A DNA stretch of 64,000 nucleotides, from the NCBI GenBank assembly GCA_947172415.1, contig OX359200.1, positions 684,501 to 748,500 on the forward strand, in the 5' to 3' direction. A model generated the notes under the pieces. That model saw only the letters and a list, made by a program, of their open reading frames with translations, was not told the origin of the DNA and searched no databases. The DNA is from Chondrosia reniformis (taxonomy: Eukaryota; Porifera; Demospongiae; Chondrillida; Chondrillidae). Both the position numbers and the translations under genes were made by a program. Of this stretch, positions 1-11,200 are shown piece after piece (position 1 is the stretch's first letter; each line of letters opens with the position of its first letter).

Positions 1-24
1 CAAGAATGTTTTTTATCAATGTAG

Positions 25-384
25 AACAATAGATGAACTTGAAATGTATCCTGAATATCAACCACAAATACAGTAAGTTGAAATATACATGTCTTGCATT
101 ATTGTAACTGACTAATGTAAATGTATATTAATAATATTCTGTATATGATTTGCAGGAGAATCCGAGCATTGAGAAATGAACTTGCTACAACTAAAGCTAT
201 TAGGGAAAAACTTGAGAAGGAAGTGATGATAAAGTCAAAGGAGACCAACAAGAATTCAAAGCTGTCCGCTGAAATAAAGTCCATTCAGAAGAAGACTGAG
301 ATGGAAAGATCTTTGTGCAAGAACTTAGAAGAGTACATTCAAGGCCACGAACTTGCACAATCTCTTTTGACAAGATTTTACTAA
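25..384 (+). CDS. 3' end of a second CAP-Gly protein gene copy (partial, 5' part outside window)
   Basis: Two terminal exons are visible: 25-72 (acceptor ATGTAG, donor GTAAGT) and 156-384 (acceptor TTTGCAG, stop TAA). They match exons 5 and 6 of the complete CAP-Gly gene at 4609-4968 almost base for base. I see only about four substitutions over roughly 390 bp; the coding ones are synonymous, so the encoded C-terminal tail is identical. The tail is a charged Lys/Glu-rich segment likely to form a coiled coil, ending in LLTRFY. Similarity decays quickly after the stop codon, which puts one duplication edge near 388 and 4972. Either a whole paralogue lies to the left or only the 3' end was duplicated; the window cannot tell. 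Confidence 0.75.
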
Positions 385-388
385 CTAA

Positions 389-819
389 CCTTATAACATT
401 TTTAAATTCTTTTTGCATTTTCTAAAATTTGATTGATCAATTGTGAATGAGTGAATTACCTTATATATCGCATATAAGAGCCTTGATGATTACCGGTATA
501 TATAAATAAAAATAATATATAGCTGTTCTGCAGCTGATCATCACAGCAAGTTATCTTAAAGAGCAGTTATTTCATTGGCACTGTCAAATGAACAACTTAA
601 TGAAAGCAATCTGTAATTCACAAAATAGCCTGAGCTCTCCATATATCCTACAGAATAATAATAATAATAATGATTATTAGAGTGACAATCAGAAAACTGA
701 CCAGCCAAAATTGGCTTATTTAGCTAAAATGTAAATACTGTACATGAAATATAATGATGAAATTCATCATCAGTTTTATAAGTGACTTAACTTGAACAAA
801 TAGATCTTGAAACTGGTCA
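389..819. other. Intergenic AT-rich stretch, no gene seen
   Basis: AT-rich sequence downstream of the partial gene. It holds a short TAA/ATA run near 656-672 and a palindrome around 765-780 (GATGAAATTCATC). No open frame or RNA gene is supported. On the minus strand it lies downstream of the HDV-like ribozyme, so it would be the body of any RNA whose 5' end that ribozyme makes. Confidence 0.5.
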
Positions 820-894
820 TGTACTTCTCTCAGCACAACTCAAGTAGAGTTGCCCCAGGGCACACCACGAGGAGGTGAAAGTACATCGTGCCCC
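820..894 (-). ncRNA. HDV-like self-cleaving ribozyme (copy A)
   Basis: Read on the minus strand, this 75-nt segment folds as the nested double pseudoknot of HDV-like ribozymes. P1 is GGGGCAC (894-888) with GTGCCCT (863-857), giving a terminal G-U wobble at the cleavage site as in HDV. P2 is TGTACTT (885-879) with AAGTACA (826-820). P3 is CACC/GGTG (877-874 and 866-863, sharing one base with P1) around loop TCCTCGT (873-867). Gs following P1' can form P1.1 with loop C residues. P4 is CAACTC/GAGTTG (852-847 and 841-836). J4/2 is TGCTGAGAG, with the candidate catalytic C at 833. Cleavage is predicted just 5' of 894. The family is known at 5' ends of non-LTR retroelements and in some host loci. 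No reverse transcriptase is visible nearby. Confidence 0.8.
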
Positions 895-1450
895 ACCCCA
901 CAGCGTTGACACTAACTATTGTGTAACAGAAGCTGTAACTGCGCAGTAATCTGCACTCATGGAGTTACTAGCCATGACATAGGAATCGATCAGCGTTAGC
1001 CTCACTTTCAGCCTATGCCAAGTCCGACCCTCCCGAACCGCAAACTGCCCCGATGAGAATCAGTGTGTTGCCACACCTTTAACTCCTCAGGATCGGATGA
1101 CGTCCTTGAAGTGGGGACTGGCGAAACAACTGCCCAAATCAGGTGTCGACAACCGACTTCAACTTACATAGTTACGCGATTACCTCAATCTCCGTGCCGT
1201 CAGACCCCAGCCGAAGCCAGAGCTAGTGAGGACCAATCCCAAGCACCAACCCTCCCACTGAGTTCCTGATCAAATTGCATATCCAACATGACAACAGGCC
1301 GCATTCTCAGCTCGCTGGCGGAGCCGAGGGGAATCCTGGGTCTACTTGTCTAGCGCTCCGAACAAGACTACTCGGGATAAGGAAAGACCACCGTCAGGCA
1401 CAGAAACTTTAGCAATCTCACGCGTCAAATAAGCCACTGGGGGTAAACTG
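895..1450. other. GC-rich block abutting the HDV-like ribozyme
   Basis: Base composition jumps from AT-rich to clearly GC-richer here and falls back after about 1450. The block lies directly on the 5' side of the ribozyme (minus-strand reading). It has short open frames only (for example a 68-codon frame at 1063-1269), with no recognisable domain. In composition and in its position beside a ribozyme it resembles the block at 43743-44043, but I could not align the two convincingly. It may be part of a mobile element or a transcribed leader. Confidence 0.4.
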
Positions 1451-1459
1451 AGATTTTTC

Positions 1460-1560
1460 ACACCTCGCCATCTTTTATATGGCCGCATTCCATTTTTCCC
1501 GCGCAAAATCCTTATTAGGAAATGATGGTCACGTGTTAAGATGACGTCAGCCTAAATTAT
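1460..1560. promoter_or_regulatory. Promoter-like stretch with CRE, E-box and reverse AAGATGGCG motif
   Basis: A perfect palindromic CRE (TGACGTCA) is at 1542-1549 and an E-box (CACGTG) at about 1530-1535. A minus-strand AAAAGATGGCG motif, like the YY1-type start motif seen at PPP4R1, has its ATG at 1471-1469. A short minus-strand frame follows that ATG and meets a GTGAGA donor-like site near 1420, so a minus-strand first exon is possible. On the plus strand this could serve the CAP-Gly gene about 1 kb away. Function is inferred from motifs only. Confidence 0.4.
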
Positions 1561-2591
1561 AGTTTCTTCGCTCCGACTTTCGCAATAGATACAAAATGGC
1601 TGACATAGCGATGCATCATCTGTCGAATATCTCCGCAGCTTTTCTTAATTGCGCGCTAGCCAGCAGTTAAACGTTATAAATCTAAAAAGCTTTAAAGCGA
1701 AGAAGCAAAGGTTTGTGATTTGTAAATTCAAAATTAGAATTAGTTTACCGAAGTTAGGCAAAAGAGGCATTTCTGATGGGTATGATGGATATGTAGCAGT
1801 GCTAATCTCTTATAATGGTATCGGGGAGTTCTATAAGATTGCCAAGCACGATTTTCTGTAGTCACAAATCGTTTGTTTACATTTTACAAAGAGCTTAAGT
1901 TTTTAGATCGAGCGAAGTAACACCTTTTTCAACTTGTTTTTTTTTTAAGATAGTGTATTGTATGCGTAGTTCTAAGTACATGTCTAGTTGATTTAATACT
2001 CTATGGCCCTAGCATGCATGAGCGAATGTTCTAATACACTAAGCAATTGTATTTACATGCTATTTAAGTTTAACTATATTGCACCTTTATACAGTTAGTG
2101 GGGAAATATTTCATTTTGACCTTAAATTGTTTATGGAAAGAAATTAAGCATACTAATTATACATTCGTTGATATGATTAACAATTTTACATGATATTTAA
2201 GTTTAACTGTATTATACCTTTGAGGATTGACAAATTTAAGGAATTTATGATATCATTAGAGCATGGTTTTATTACAGATAGTATGATAATAGTTGCAACT
2301 CTGGGCTTAATTCCCAGCAATAGCTTCTTTATCCTCTTTTCTTTTTTCTAAGTCCTAATAGCTCAAGCTCAATGTATAACGCCTAGAGCTGATTCTTTGT
2401 CCAATTAGATTCGTTTATTCCAAATATGGTATGAAATAGTTAATTATAAATTCAAATTCAAAGGGTATTTATTCAGCCACTTAGCATACAGCAGTACTCG
2501 TCCAATTGAGCCATAAGATTGCTCTCTCTCTCTCTCTCTCTCTAGATCTTTTCGTCTAATTATTTGTCCGATTTAGCTGTATACTTTTGAA
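1561..2591. other. Upstream region of CAP-Gly gene, no gene seen
   Basis: AT-rich non-coding sequence with a (CT)n microsatellite at 2522-2543, about 50 bp before the first coding exon. Untranslated exons cannot be excluded; no supported reading frame is present. Confidence 0.45.
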
Positions 2592-4968
2592 ATGAACAGC
2601 AGATTAGCAGCAGCTAAATGGGAGTCTTCCGTGGTAAGTTCTGATTGCTACCGTATGTGGTACTTTTCGATTTCAACTATATCATCTTTTTGCAGAGCTC
2701 ACCCGGAATCCCTGCACTGGGAAGTAACGTCTATGTGTGCGATTGTTCCAACTGCAAGAGTTTTAAACTGAACACTATCAGCTGTCCCGTGGTAGAAAGG
2801 AACACCAGGGTGCTTCCGTTTAACTCTTCCAAAGCCGCTCACTCTAGCAAGCTTAAGATTGGTGATCGCATATTAGTTGACAATTGTTGGCCAGGTAAGT
2901 AAATTATATACGAGTGGTAACTGTCAAATCATGTTCCGCTATAGAGTAAGCAATCAATAAACACCCGAATCGTTTTTCGGCCTCTCACATCTCAAAAACT
3001 AGAAAGCTATCAAATTCAAATAAACATCATTACACAGGCCTTTCTGAGAGAACATGGTGTGCGCAATCAGGTATTTCTATCTCACTGCATCTTTGCGCTA
3101 GAGACGGTTGAAGAGGGTGGTCGAAAATATCGATTTTCGGCCGATCCGATCGATATTCGGTCAAAGCACTATTGAGGAATGTCCACCAAATCTCCTCTAC
3201 GGATATGCTGGTACAATAATTCGAGTTTCAGACTCTAACTTACACATTTAAAAGGAGACATATATAGCTATACGTCCACTGCTCTTTGGCAAATCAATTT
3301 TCGACCACGATAATTTACGTTTATAGTTCTACTATAACTTTCCACTTCATTTGATTGCAAAATCTCTCTACATTAATTTACACAGAATCTATGGAAAACG
3401 TTATTTACTCGATCACTGGATCACTCCATACAAATTCCTGTGAAAAACTACTAAATTTAATATGAGTTATATATACAATTATGATTATTGTACATGAACA
3501 CGAAATATTATACAGCACACTGTGTAACGAATAAGACTTTTATTTGGAATCCGGTGATCAAGTAAAGAACGATATACTAATATATTCACGTACACTACAT
3601 GTATTATTTAAATTGGCACTGCAGGTACTGTGCGCTACATAGGAGACCTTGACGGAGCTTACAAGGGAAAATTTATTGGAATAAAACTGGACGACCCAGT
3701 AGGTGAACACGATGGCATTCTCGACGGAAAGCGCTACTTCCTGTGCCCTGTCAACCACGGGATTATTGTGACCGAAGACCGCGTGCATCTGGTGGTCTCA
3801 AAGCAGACGTCCAAGTATGCCGCCACTAAGGAGAAGATGCGCAGGTATTCACTTCCAGCCATTGCCAACAAGCCTGTTCAGGTGACTGCGCCAAGGAGAA
3901 AGACCATTGCCGCACCTTTCAAGGCTCCCAGCCCGCCTACTTCTCCTAAACCTGCCAAGGAGTGGTCTAAACTGTCTTTGAGGAGGCGCAGTGCTACCTC
4001 CAAAGGATCCCTTTCTCCAGTCGACCAGTCGAACCTAAAGTGTCCTCCCCAACAGCTGCTCTGTGAGGAGTGTTGCTCATCCAGACAAAAAGTGCAAATG
4101 AATTTGTCGAGGAGGTCAAGCAATGCAACACAAGTGTCAGATCTAGTAGAATCTCCACAATCAAAGGTATGCTCCTATTGTAGAGATAATGCATGCATGT
4201 AACTTATTAATTATCCCTTGTTTTATATATAGTCTTTTGGAGTTAAGCCCAACACAGCTCCTTCCGCTCTTCCAATTGAACCTTCTCTGAATTGCCTATC
4301 CACCACTCCGGGAATATCCACAGCTGAGATACCTCCCACACAGTCCTTTACTGGTCGTCTGCTGTCAGGCATGCCTCCAGAAGAACCCGTCAGTGCAGAC
4401 ACCCAACTGAAGGACTTGGAGCAGTTCACTGATTGGCTGAAGGCCTGGGGAGGTGGTCCTCGTGCTTGGACAATGGCCAACACACTCCAAAAACTAAAAG
4501 ATGCTCAGAGAAAGGGCTCTGCTGAAGTGCAGTGGCAAAAGTGAGTTTTAAAAATCGAGTTTTCTATATAAAAACGGAATTTTACAAGAATGTTTTTTAT
4601 CAATGTAGAACAATAGATGAACTTGAAATGTATCCTGAATATCAACCACAAATACAGTAAGTTGAAATATTCATGTCTTGCATTATTGTAACTGACTAAT
4701 GTAAATGTATATTAATAATATTCTGTATATTATTTGCAGGAGAATCCGAGCATTGAGAAATGAACTTGCTACAACTAAAGCTATTAGGGAAAAACTTGAA
4801 AAGGAAGTGATGATAAAATCAAAGGAGACCAACAAGAATTCAAAGCTGTCCGCTGAAATAAAGTCCATTCAGAAGAAGACTGAGATGGAAAGATCTTTGT
4901 GCAAGAACTTAGAAGAGTACATTCAAGGCCACGAACTTGCACAATCTCTTTTGACAAGATTTTACTAA
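2592..4968 (+). CDS. CAP-Gly domain protein, six coding exons, 455 aa
   Basis: Exons 2592-2633, 2696-2894, 3625-4166, 4233-4540, 4609-4656 and 4740-4968 join in phase with GT-AG sites and end in TAA. The start is the first ATG of the frame and begins MNSRLAAAKW. A CAP-Gly domain spans roughly residues 68-140: KIGDRILV, then the glycine-rich core, then RYFLCPVNHGIIV. The groove motif that is normally GKNDG reads GEHDG (residues 107-111), which replaces the lysine with glutamate. A Ser/Pro/Lys-rich linker (about 155-345) and a charged, probably coiled-coil C-terminus (about 380-455) follow. CAP-Gly domains bind EEY/F tails of tubulin, EB and CLIP proteins, so a microtubule-linked role is likely. 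I cannot assign it to CLIP, CYLD, KIF13B or another named family. The last two exons recur at 25-384. Confidence 0.85.
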
Positions 4969-5088
4969 CTAACCTTACTACAATGCATGTTTTTTAATTT
5001 TTTGTGCACTTTCTAAATTTTTTCTTCAACCAGTAGTATTCATACATACAATAGGAATGAGATATTAATTTAAGCAAGCATTTTTAGT

Positions 5089-5140
5089 TCAGTGGCAGTG
5101 GTCATAACCAGCTGTCCTGGGAGGAATTACTTTATTTCAT
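5089..5140 (+). repeat. tRNA-derived SINE-like fragment
   Basis: Carries an A-box-like GTTCAGTGGCAGTGG followed by CATAACCAGCTGTCCTGGGA, closely matching the better preserved minus-strand copy at 16196-16265. It sits just after the CAP-Gly stop codon and is too degenerate to be a tRNA. Confidence 0.4.
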
Positions 5141-5219
5141 GTCGTGACATTTGAGAAGGATTACTCGTAAGGTCTTTGGGAGAAGTTTACATTTTATCCA
5201 AAATTTGAATTTCCCACCT

Positions 5220-5263
5220 TTAACGTGATGTCATCAAAATCGTTAGCAATAAAAAGATGGCGG
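5220..5263 (+). promoter_or_regulatory. PPP4R1 start region with AAGATGGCGG motif
   Basis: Only 288 bp separate the CAP-Gly stop from the PPP4R1 ATG. A CRE-like GTGATGTCATC lies at about 5225-5235, and the initiator ATG is embedded in AAAGATGGCGG (5254-5263), a YY1-type motif often found at start codons of short 5'UTR housekeeping genes. Exon 1 contributes only 7 coding bases before its GTAAGT donor. Confidence 0.5.
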
Positions 5264-8200
5264 GTAAGTAGTCGGTTTTGTGGTAATCTATTAATATATT
5301 CCAAATCCTATCGTATGGTTCCCTGGTTTGTGATTCGGGCCTTAGAAACGTATATATAATATACATCGTTATGTATGAGACGTTTGTTTTGTTACGAATT
5401 TACTTTCCATAAATCCTAACAGATTTACAGATAGTAAATGGAGGAGGGGATGACTTCGGAGTTGAAGACGATGGAGAAGACTTAGGTTTGTGTAAAACCC
5501 CAGATAATTTGATGTTCCGACCTTTCTAGTTTCCATTTATTTCAATATGGTGTCATACGAAGCTTAATTGCAAGTTGTATGTGGAATCCATATTTGGTGG
5601 TTATTGCAGACGGGTCGCGCCGCGACTGTGTTCTTGTATTATAGGCACAGAATAATTAGATTTGAATCATGTTAACCATTCTTTGCTACCGAAATAGTTT
5701 GTAACCGCACGAGGTAGTCTCAAGACACGACTTTCTATGTTCGCTCTATAGGCGTCGAGGAGGAGGAGAAAGAACCTAAAGTGTCCCCATTGGATGAGCC
5801 AGCGAACGAAGAGTTAATGACAGCTCTAGAGAAACTGGAGAGGTTTCACAACAGCGAGGAGTTATATGACAGGCAAGTACTGTGGGTCCATAGACATGTT
5901 GCTATACCTTGTTGGTATTGATACTTATTGAAATGAGGAGTACCTATTACCAAAGTGTTTTATTGGCTGAGGGAACCAGAATAGTCTGTTTATTTGATAT
6001 ATGTATATTTCTGTATCATTCTGAACTGTCCATGTGACACACCTCTAAAGTACATGTACATGCCCCCTTTGGCACTGCTCTGTGTATCTGGTCCCAAACT
6101 CAGCCTAGTCTGGGTTCTACTTGCCACTTTCTTGTAGATATACCGCTTATGGTAACATCTTTATACTGGTCTGAAACAGTGTTCAGTCAGTTTGAAAGGA
6201 CATTCATTAGAATGCACAAGCCGTCAATAAAAGGTGCACTATAGTTGTGCATACTATGTAATTTCTCAACCACTTTAGATATGGTTGACACGAGGCTAAG
6301 GAATACAAATATTAGGGTACTTTCCTAGATCTGTAACTTGGGAAACCTGTAGAGATTGGATATGAGGATTCCGTTTCGTAACAATTTTTTTTCTTTTTTT
6401 TCCATTGGGCCAGAGAGCTGTTTCTGGGGAATTCTACCCTTTGTTATTGATCCTAGAAACCATTGTATATCTTGTATTGTTCTCTCAGTCCTACATGTAT
6501 GCAGTACAAGTACGTTTGTGCTTCTCTTAAAGGTTTTATCACATTTAATGTTGTAGGGAGTTGACAGCTCGTGAGATTTCCACTGCTGCAATGGTGATAG
6601 ATACATTCGATGACTTTGAGAAGCTCTGCGATCTCGTGCTTTTCATGTCCAGTGACACTGAGCCAATCATTCGCATGTCTGTTGTCGTCCAGACGTTAAA
6701 CATGTTCCAGCGCTGTAGTGAAATTCAGATGCCAATGGAGGACCAGATAGACATGCAACACAGACTTTTGAACATACCTTTATCAGCACTGAGGGACAAC
6801 AGTGATCAGGTAATACAGGAGTAGACAGTAATGATATACATATTTATCTGAAATAGATCATAGCCATAGCATATGATTACTGTAAGCACTCTGTCTCGCT
6901 TAGAATGTAGCCTCTACCTTAACTTATTAAGAAACCACAAGTGTTTCATTTGTGATGGATTAATAAGTTGATGAGCCCTAGGGAAGGTAAAAAAGCTGTC
7001 TGTGGTTATTAATGATTTTTGATCGTTGGCAGCCATTTTTAATAAGGATTTGGTCTCTTGGTGTATATTTTCCAGAGATGATCCGCAATGCGTACCTAAG
7101 TAGTGTGGACTTTAGTTGTTTCTTTTCCACATAGTTTGTGTCTGTTGATTTTCACTGTAATCATTTTATTTCTGCAAATTCATTTCCAATTTTCAATTTA
7201 GACAAGTTTTCATAGTGCTGTACTCCACTAAAACCAGTTTGTTCTAAAACATGCTCTGTCTTTCTGTGTGTATACATACATGTTATTGTGTATCGTCTCT
7301 ATTGTCTCATTATCAAAGGCCAATTGTAGCTCCAGACACACTCGTGCTAACTATAACCAATATATGTGCTATGTGTGAGCCAAGGACTCACAAACATCTA
7401 TAAGACAAAGATTCCTAGGGTCACTGATGAAGGGTGGAATTCCCAGAAGCAGATGTCTGGCTCAGTGGAGAAGAAGAGAAGAAAAAGGAAAAAACTCTTG
7501 TATCCACATTCAAAGCTCTCATAGGGGGGAGAGAGGGGAAGGGTAGAATAATCAGTAAACCAATTCTTATAGCGGGCAAAGTGTTCTTAATTAACAAATT
7601 GTGTCTTCATTATTATATACGTACATTTGACTGTATATAAGGAGTGTAGTAATAATGAATATGTTTAATGGTGGATGTATTTGATAATTTGCAGGTCCGA
7701 AGAGGTAGTCACATTTGCATTGCCAATATTCTTGAGGACAATGGACACAATGGTACGCATTTCTAAGTGAAGGCTAAGACAAGCTGGTAGTTGTGATTAA
7801 GACACTTCTTTTGCTGGTTAATGTCCAAGTCATGACATCTAACTTTTCTTTGTCCTCTAGGGCACATAGTTAAAAAGATATGCGAAGATGTTGCTTCCTT
7901 ATTTGGAGGTGATAGTAGCTATGAATATCGTTTAGATGGATTGGTGGTGAGTTGGCTAATTTGAAATTCCTCTTGGCACTATTTATGGTATATACGTACG
8001 TACACATACGTATAATACATCTATATTTTCCATATTGTCATATTTTTCCTCTCTTGAAATGACATTTCTTATGTAATATACGTATGGTTTGGATAGCGCA
8101 CTTAGAGATTAATTACGTAGATTTATGTCTTATTTACATACATAGATCTTAAGTCGAATTGCCGCAACACTCCAGGAAGACGTTCTGTTAAGGGAGTTTG

Positions 8201-11200
8201 CACCGCATTTTGAATATTTAGCAACTGATAACATGTTTCATGTCAGAAAAGCATTTGCAATGTGCTGTAAAGATATTGCCCCGAATTTGGGTCAAGAAAA
8301 GAATGAGGTGTATCTGGTGAGGTCCCCACCCTTCTCTGATACTTTAGTCACCCCTCTATTCCACTCCACTGTCCCCTCTGCCACTCCACTGTCCCCTCTT
8401 CCACTCCACTGTCCACTCTCCCACTCCACCGTCCCCTCTCCCACTCCACCGTCCCCTCTCCCACTCCACCGTCCCCTCTCCCACTCCACCGTCCACTCTC
8501 CCACTCCACCGTCCCCTCTCCCACTCCACTGTCCCCTCTGCCACTCCACTGTCCACTCTCCCACTCCACTGTCCACTCTCCCACTCCACTGTCCACTCTC
8601 CCACTCCACTGTCCACTCTCCCACTCCACCGTCCCCTCTCCCACTCCACCGTCCCCTCTGCCACTCCACCGTCCTCTCTCCCACTCCACCGTCCCCTCTG
8701 CCACTCCACCGTCCACTCTCCCACTCCACCGTCCCCTCTCCCACTCCACTGTCCCCTCTCCCACTCCATGCACTGTCCACTCTCCCACTCCACCGTCCCC
8801 TCTCCCACTCCACTGTCCACTCTCCCACTCCACTGTCCACTCTCCCACTCCACCGTCCCCTCTCCCACTCCACCGTCCCCTCTGCCACTCCACCGTCCCC
8901 TCTCCCACTCCACCGTCCACTCTCAAACTCCACCGTCCCCTCTCCCACTCCACTGTCCACTCTCCCACTCCACCGTCCACTCTCCCACTCCACCGTCCCC
9001 TCTCCCACTCCATGCACTGTCCACTCTCCCACTCCACCGTCCCCTCTGCCACTCCACTGTTCACTCTCCCACTCCACCGTCCCCTCTGCCACTCCACCGT
9101 CCCCTCTCAAACTCCACCGTCCCCTCTCCCACTCCACTGTCCACTCTCCCACTCCACCGTCCACTCTCCCACTCCACCGTCCCCTCTCCCACTCCATGCA
9201 CTGTCCACTCTCCCACTCCACCGTCCCCTCTGCCACTCCACTGTTCACTCTCCCACTCCACTGTCCCCTCCACCACAGCTTCCACTGTTCCTGCGACTCT
9301 GTGAGGATGAGGCTTGGGGTGTGAGGAAGGCATGTGCTGATGTGTTTATGGACATTGCTTCTTCGTGCAGCATAAAGATTAAACATTCCTTGCTAACGCA
9401 AGTCTTCATCAAGTTGCTCAAGGACACTTCACGATGGGTAAACTGCTCCCAATGCACTAATAATACAAATGACCTCTTACCACTCCTTGGAATCTCTTTA
9501 ATAATAGCAGGCCTGCATAGAGGCATTCACCCCCTAGGATTGATTTACCCCCCTAGACTTTTGGGAAGTTAAATAAACTGCTTCGACGCCCTCATACCTT
9601 TACCCTAAACTTTGAAAAATTTCATTTTGTCCCCCTGGCCCTAAGTTCTGCATGCAGCCCTGCATAGCACCTATTCCTAGCCATCCAGTGCTCAGAGGGT
9701 CGTCCTGAGAGAGGTAGATATTCCAACTTCCTCTTCCATAATTGTGTGTGTGTTGTCTGTCTCTTACGTACGTAGGTGAGGAAGGCAGCCTACCAGTCTC
9801 TTGGCCTTTTCATCACCACATTCAAGCCTCAGGAACTGGAAGAGGATGATGATGATTCTCTCCATCAAGTCGAGATTAAGGAAGAGAGGCTATCCAGTAA
9901 CTGTGTATCCAACTCCTCCTGTGGCACATCTGCTTCAGAAGGTTGCAGTGAACAAGTGGAAAGATGTCACAATCCCTTGCCTCAAGAACTACCTGAAGAC
10001 GGATACTCAATCAAAGAGACTTGGATCGAGCAGAAACTGAATGTCATTTCATATGAAAATTGTGAAACGGAATACAGTAATCTTCTGTTTTGGAAGCAGC
10101 CCATCCCACCATTAGATCTCGCCCTTATTGGCACTGAGGACAAGGAAGGGGAGAGGCAGGAAGGGGAGGGGCAGGAGGGGGAGGGGCAGGAGGAGGAGGA
10201 GCAGGAGGAGGAGGAGGAGGAGAGAACAGCATCCTTTGATCCTAAGTCGGAGAGCACTGCCTTCACCAATACACAGCAGTTTTCTGAAGAAAAGGCCGTT
10301 GTTCACTTTCTAGATGAGGAAGACGATGATCAGTGCACCCAGCCTCAAAGCTGTGATCTGATGAAGATCATAAATCGAACTGTGTCCGAGGAGTGTCTGG
10401 TGCAACAGACCAGTACGCCAGCACCTCTGACCAACGTCTCCTCACTAAGTGACATGGAACTGACCACATCAGATCATCCTGCCACTCCTCAAAGCTTTGT
10501 GAGTGCGGTTTGGTAGTGTAAAATAGATAAACATGATTGAGCACATTTAGCAAAGGCATGCTATGTTTAGACTTGTTAGTTGCCGAAATTATATGTACAA
10601 AGTGTAGGTTATATGGAATACGTAAGATACCATTTCCTTACATGCTATATGCCTATTCTGTAAAAGAGCCTATAGGGGAACTAAACCTGAAGAGAGCTTT
10701 GGATGAAGATACAGGAGTCGTTTCTTCCTTCTTTTCCCTTCTTTCATCTTCTTCTCCACTGGGTCAGACAGCCATTTCTGGGAATTCCACCCTTCATCAG
10801 TGATAATGTATATGTAATCACAAGCTTATATGCGGTTACTGAGTTTTCAGTGGGATATCGCAATGATGGCCATTCACAGTGAATTGACTGTGCCTCTTAT
10901 TATAGTTATACTTCAGTTGTGGAGTATAATTTGCCTTGGTTGCCCCAGCAACGGAGTGTATGTACATACATACATATATGTATACGTAACCATGCAAATA
11001 TGCCACCTACATGGGATTATGTACTATATAGAATTCCAGTTAGGGCCAGACAGCTGTTTCTGACAATTCCACCCTTCATCAGTGACCCTGGGAGTCTCTG
11101 TCTTTGTGGGTCCTTTGCAAATCAGGTTGCATTAGCAGTGTAGGAAGTTAATTATCAGCTGTGACTGGCGTAAATCTAGTCTAATTACTTCCTGTTTGTC

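Noticed and set aside
5431-5485. Alternative exon 2 start of PPP4R1 after TTTACAG
   Set aside because: Leads to an in-frame TGA within eight codons; the acceptor at 5421-5422 gives the conserved MADL start.
8233-9386. Open frames of over 360 codons on both strands
   Set aside because: They are produced by a stop-free 20-bp minisatellite lying in a well-supported intron; frames exist on both strands at once.
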